Assembly: GCA_947624995.1 (NCBI GenBank)
Contig: CANQMS010000020.1
Location: 1-33,408, forward strand
From: an uncultured Clostridia bacterium
GTDB lineage: Bacteria; Bacillota; Clostridia; Oscillospirales; CAG-272
Length of the DNA stretch: 33,408 nucleotides
Direction of reading: 5' to 3'
This document shows, piece by piece, positions 29,677 to 33,408 of this stretch; positions within the stretch are counted from its first letter, which is position 1, and each line of letters opens with the position of its first letter. The translations under genes and the position numbers were made by a program. Below the pieces are notes generated by a model. That model was not told where the DNA came from. It saw nothing but the letters and a program-made list of their open reading frames with translations, and made no database searches.

Positions 29677-31254
29677 TCATTTCCCCTGCATCGAGATTAT
29701 TTCGTCTCTTGTCAAGTGATACTTCTTTGCTATATCTATGGCGTAGCTGTACCCGTATTTGCCGCCGCGTTCGATCCGGTATGTGCGGTCGTGGGTGCTC
29801 TCGTCGATCCTTGCGGTAAGATTTCCTATATGCGATCTTTTGCCGCTCTGATCCCTATCCGCAAGCTCACACAGTCCGTGCAAGTGCGTTGTGCATATGC
29901 CCTTTGCGCCGATGACGGAATATGCCGCCAGTATTTCGCCCGCCAGAGTGACCGCCTCGTCTGCGCTTGTACTCGACAGCGCCTCGTCAAATAAAAACAG
30001 ACTCGAGGGCGTGATCCTTTCGTTGATCTTCTGTATCGCCTCGCACTCGCCCGCGAGCCGCCCGTTTTTGTAGGCACGGTCCGTGTGATTGTCGACGAAA
30101 TGAGTATATATCCCGTCCACGGGACAGATCTCGGCGTGCCTTGCCGGAAGCGGTATTCCGAGGTGCAGCATCGCGTACAGAAGCCCGACCGATTTCGTAT
30201 ATACCGACTTGCCCCCCTGATTCGGTCCCGTCAAAATATATATCCTGTCCCTGCCGAATTGCAGATCATTCTTGACGACGCCCGAGGAGGGACCGTTAAG
30301 TAAAAGTATCGGGTGGTATAGGTCTTGCACATCGTCCGCATCCGAAAAGATCGGCTTGCAGAAGAAACCGCCCGCTTTGCGTATCTTTAAGAGCTCTTTT
30401 GCAACAGCCTTCACAAACTGCCATTCGGGCAGAAGGCAGAAAAGCCCGTCAAGATTGTCGACCACATACTTTTTGATGACCCTTTCCCACGATTGCAGCG
30501 ACGGGGTCAATATCTTGTTGAGCGCGGTGTGAAGCGCGAATCTGAGCGCCGCTGTCTCCTGCTCCGTTAAGCCCTTTGTCGCCGGTATCAGCGGCGCCGA
30601 GCATGTGTATTCGTCGTTTTTGAAATCGAGCCGCAATATTTTGTCAATCAGGACACCGGACTTGAAATTAACGTCGTTTATCTTGACGACGCCCGCCTCG
30701 ACCGGTCTCATCTGCGCATTCAGATTGACGCCGATAGTGACGCTTTTTGCTGTCCTGATAATATGCGACTGCTTTTTCAGCTCCTCTCTGAGCCTCGGGT
30801 ATTCCTCCGAAGAATAAATCTCGGCGATCTCGTCCCTGAGCCTGCTCAGAAATACACCCCTGACCGTGTGCCCGGCAAAAAGCGTCCGCATCGACTCTAT
30901 ATAGTGTACATACATCTCGAGCTCTTTGATGCTGTAAAGCGAGGTCTCACTCGATTGACCGACAGCATTTCTTTCCCCTTTGAGCTTGAATATTTCCGCA
31001 AGCTCCGCAAATCCGTCCGATAATCCTCGGAACAGCTCCGGGTCGTCAAGAAATTCAAAGAACATGTCGCAGCGGTCTCCGATCGTCTGCCTGTCGACCG
31101 TGAAATATTCCTCTATATCATGATCGGACAGCCCCGTGACAAAATCCGGAGAGATATGAAAGAGATTCTCAAGATCGAGATCGCTCGTAAAATCAAAGCT
31201 CGAAAATGACCTCTTAGTGTCGCTCTCGGACCACAAAATGCTGATCTTGTTCAT
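29677..31254 (-). CDS. MutS-like ATPase without the mismatch-recognition domain
   Basis: 525 residues from the ATG at 31254, which has GGAGG 6 bases upstream; a 37-residue longer frame has no RBS. Residues 75-290 are helical core (clamp/lever-like) and residues 310-490 are the MutS ATPase: Walker A GPNQGGKS at 343-350, Walker B SLFLFDEAL at 418-426, the family TSADEAVTLAGEIL, and TTHLHGL. Domain I with the mismatch-reading Phe-x-Glu is absent, and there is no Smr nuclease domain, so it is neither MutS1 nor MutS2 but a short MutS-related protein. Function is unknown; it is coupled by ATGA to the membrane gene upstream. Confidence 0.9.
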   Translation of the reverse strand: MNKISILWSESDTKRSFSSFDFTSDLDLENLFHISPDFVTGLSDHDIEEYFTVDRQTIGDRCDMFFEFLDDPELFRGLSDGFAELAEIFKLKGERNAVGQSSETSLYSIKELEMYVHYIESMRTLFAGHTVRGVFLSRLRDEIAEIYSSEEYPRLREELKKQSHIIRTAKSVTIGVNLNAQMRPVEAGVVKINDVNFKSGVLIDKILRLDFKNDEYTCSAPLIPATKGLTEQETAALRFALHTALNKILTPSLQSWERVIKKYVVDNLDGLFCLLPEWQFVKAVAKELLKIRKAGGFFCKPIFSDADDVQDLYHPILLLNGPSSGVVKNDLQFGRDRIYILTGPNQGGKSVYTKSVGLLYAMLHLGIPLPARHAEICPVDGIYTHFVDNHTDRAYKNGRLAGECEAIQKINERITPSSLFLFDEALSSTSADEAVTLAGEILAAYSVIGAKGICTTHLHGLCELADRDQSGKRSHIGNLTARIDESTHDRTYRIERGGKYGYSYAIDIAKKYHLTRDEIISMQGK

Positions 31255-31580
31255 ATGATACCTCCGCTCAACAGGGAAATTATCAGATACATCAGCGCAA
31301 AGGAAACCGGAATACATAATATCGGGAGCGCGACGAGATAGAACCTCGAATAATACGCCGCCCATATTTTACAAAACAAATAGTAATAATACATCCAAAA
31401 CAGCATGACCGGCACCGTGACAAGCGCGATCAGGTAGTTGACCGTGACCCCGATAAGCAGTATTTCCGCCGAATACAGTATCGCCGCCGTTAAAAGGAGT
31501 CTTTTTCGCGGCGGCAGTATAAATAATATCTCGCCGCTGCCGTCTTCCGCTCTCAAGCCAAGCTCGACAAGTCTGTTCAT
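31251..31580 (-). CDS. Small membrane protein between cca and the MutS-like gene
   Basis: 109 residues. After a short soluble N-terminus (GEILFILPPRKR) there are three hydrophobic segments: LLLTAAILYSAEILLIGVTV, YLIALVTVPVMLFWMYYYYL and YLVALPILCIPVSFALMYLI. The RBS is weak, and both ends overlap neighbours by ATGA (31577-31580 and 31251-31254), so it depends on translational coupling. It may tether the MutS-like ATPase to the membrane; that is inference. The family is not recognised. Confidence 0.8.
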   Translation of the reverse strand: MNRLVELGLRAEDGSGEILFILPPRKRLLLTAAILYSAEILLIGVTVNYLIALVTVPVMLFWMYYYYLFCKIWAAYYSRFYLVALPILCIPVSFALMYLIISLLSGGII

Positions 31581-32845
31581 ATCCCGTTCTCTTTGTTATC
31601 ACAAGTATCGTCCGCTTTCGGCTGCATCATCTTTGCCGCAAACCCGAGCAGCGCGGGGCGCTCGTTTTTGACACGCTCCGTTATAACTGCCTCGAGCAGC
31701 GCCTCAAGGATCGCCCCGAGCCTCTCGCCCTCCGGCACGCCCGCCGCCATAAGCTCGCCGCCGGAAACGGCGAGCTGCCGCACGGTGACGCACTCATCCG
31801 CCGCCTCCATTTCGCGCAGCGCGGAGGATATCCCCTCCGCCTCCGCCTCCGACATCAGCCCGAGCGCGCGCCTGCCCTCGACCGCGCGGTGCGCGTCCTC
31901 ATACGGGCACCGCCTCAAAATGCGCCGCAGCGATATCCGGTCTCCCGAAAACTCGCCGGTGAGATATCCGACGACCCTTTTTACGGACGAAAGCGTCTTT
32001 CCGTCCGGCTTCAGCCGCACGAGCGCGGGGATGCGTGCCGGCGCTCCGAGCAGTATCGCGGTGCGCAGCACGACGTCCGCGCGCGCCGCCCCCGCACACC
32101 TGGCGGCGTTTTTGTAGCCGTCCTCGCCGAGCGAGGCGAGCTCCGGCATGATCTCAAACATCACGTCAAAAAACGCCGAGAGTATCCTCTCCGCGCCCTG
32201 CCCCGTGAGCAGCCGCTTATACTCCGCGAATATGCGCTCCGCCGAAATTTTCCCGAGCAGGGCGCGATTTTTGTGTATCGACTCCGCCGTCGCCGGTTCT
32301 ATATCGAACCCGAGCGTGGACGCAAAGCGCAGCGCCCTCATTATGCGCAGTCCGTCCTCGCCGAAGCGGCGGTCCGGCTCCCCGACGCACGCGATAACGC
32401 GCTCCCGCAAATGGCGCCTGCCGCCGAACAGATCGCAAAACCCGCGGCGCGGGCTGTACGCCATCGCGTTCACGGTGAAGTCGCGGCGCGACAGGTCGTC
32501 CTCTATTTTTCGCGAGAAGGTCACGTTTTCGGGGTGCCTGCCGTCGAGGTATTCGCCGTCCGTGCGGTATGTCGTGATCTCGAGCGGCTCGCCGCAGACG
32601 ATGACGGTCACGGTCCCGTGCTTTATCCCCGTTTCGATTATGCGATACCCGGAAAAGCACTTCTCTATCATCTCCGGCTCGGCAGCCGTCGTTATATCGT
32701 AGTCGTGCGGCTCGGTGCCGCGGCAGAGGTCGCGGACGCAGCCGCCGACCGCGTATGCCTCATATCCCGCGTCCTCGAGCGCATCTATCGCCGCCTCCAC
32801 CGGGGCGGGGAGCGCAAACTTTATGTCTCTATCCGAAATATCCAT
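31577..32845 (-). CDS. cca: CCA tRNA nucleotidyltransferase
   Basis: 422 residues. This class II enzyme adds CCA to tRNA 3' ends, which is necessary here because both tRNA genes in the window lack CCA. The nucleotidyltransferase motif is GGCVRDL with DYD (residues 34-50), then RRDFTVNAMA, the RNA-binding block DRRFGEDGLRIMRALRFAS, and helical C-terminal domains without an HD hydrolase motif. GGAG lies 6 bases before the ATG. It is the first gene of a coupled unit with the membrane protein and the MutS-like ATPase. The C-terminal 20 residues are acidic and variable. Confidence 0.96.
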   Translation of the reverse strand: MDISDRDIKFALPAPVEAAIDALEDAGYEAYAVGGCVRDLCRGTEPHDYDITTAAEPEMIEKCFSGYRIIETGIKHGTVTVIVCGEPLEITTYRTDGEYLDGRHPENVTFSRKIEDDLSRRDFTVNAMAYSPRRGFCDLFGGRRHLRERVIACVGEPDRRFGEDGLRIMRALRFASTLGFDIEPATAESIHKNRALLGKISAERIFAEYKRLLTGQGAERILSAFFDVMFEIMPELASLGEDGYKNAARCAGAARADVVLRTAILLGAPARIPALVRLKPDGKTLSSVKRVVGYLTGEFSGDRISLRRILRRCPYEDAHRAVEGRRALGLMSEAEAEGISSALREMEAADECVTVRQLAVSGGELMAAGVPEGERLGAILEALLEAVITERVKNERPALLGFAAKMMQPKADDTCDNKENGI

Positions 32846-32872
32846 CCCGCTCTCCGGCTCCTTTTTTTAAAC

Positions 32873-32913
32873 TCTTCGGGGGAGGAACCTTATAAAGATC
32901 CCTCCCCCGGAAG
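32873..32913 (-). terminator. Hairpin after gapA, possible palindromic repeat
   Basis: CTTCGGGGGAGGA and TCCCTCCCCCGGAAG pair with one bulge around a 12-base loop. On the minus strand it follows gapA by about 30 bases. The T-run is short, so it may be leaky; no promoter for cca is visible, and cca may be reached by read-through. The GGGGGAGG core is reminiscent of the palindromes at 12984 and 19712. Confidence 0.6.
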
Positions 32914-32943
32914 ATGCTTATGTCTTATGACTGTACCCGAAAA

Positions 32944-33408
<465 letters not shown>

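Overview
The window looks like a chromosomal segment of a GC-rich, probably gut-associated member of the Bacillota (Clostridia). The clues are spoVG, strong Shine-Dalgarno sequences, textbook sigma-A promoters (TTGACA-17-TATAAT), tRNA genes without an encoded CCA, and a GC-rich core with AT-richer insertions. Genus-level placement is not possible from the sequence alone. TGA is used as a normal stop.

Layout. (1) 1-5.8 kb is an AT-rich defence or mobile island. It holds the end of an unrecognised gene (probable restriction enzyme), a Vsr endonuclease, a C5-cytosine methyltransferase, gene debris, then a three-gene cassette: a small helical protein, a DUF6414-like protein and a Clp-type AAA+ ATPase. 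Fragments of mobile-element genes follow, and the island stops at the 3' end of tRNA-Trp. (2) 5.9-8.6 kb is core: tRNA-Trp, spoVG, murC, tRNA-Thr. (3) 8.7-11.3 kb is a second defence-like insertion directly downstream of tRNA-Thr: a tiny probable ribbon-helix-helix protein, an EcoRI-type adenine methyltransferase with a striking internal base-composition break, and a DUF262-HNH nuclease. (4) 11.3-15.9 kb holds small core genes: a membrane protein with a long leader, a bacterial PH-domain protein, a signal-peptide protein, an RNHCP zinc protein, a small DNA-binding-like protein, inorganic pyrophosphatase and an XRE regulator. (5) 16.0-18.7 kb has lower GC: two membrane-anchored alpha/beta hydrolases, translationally coupled, divergent from a TetR regulator with nested inverted repeats between them. 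(6) 18.9-19.8 kb holds a small membrane protein and a truncated ABC-permease gene. (7) 19.9-29.0 kb is a ten-gene Mrp-type cation/proton antiporter operon. Its gene order matches the antiporter half of the archaeal Mbh hydrogenase (A-B-C-D-EF-G-H), and it carries four NuoL/M/N-like subunits but no hydrogenase genes. (8) 29.0-33.4 kb, on the minus strand: a partial gapA, then cca, a small membrane protein, a MutS-like ATPase and a P-loop kinase-like protein. The first three of these four overlap by ATGA.

How they work together. The Mrp operon should exchange Na+ for H+ at the membrane under one strong promoter; all four large subunits keep the TM5 glutamate and the TM7/TM8 lysines used for proton pumping. 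The two defence insertions both lie on the 3' side of a tRNA gene, as expected for integrating elements. Best candidates for something little described: the DUF6414-like/AAA+ cassette, the EcoRI-type MTase/DUF262-HNH cassette, the hydrogenase-free Mbh-order antiporter with four pump subunits, and the first gene of that operon, which seems to lack any normal start codon.
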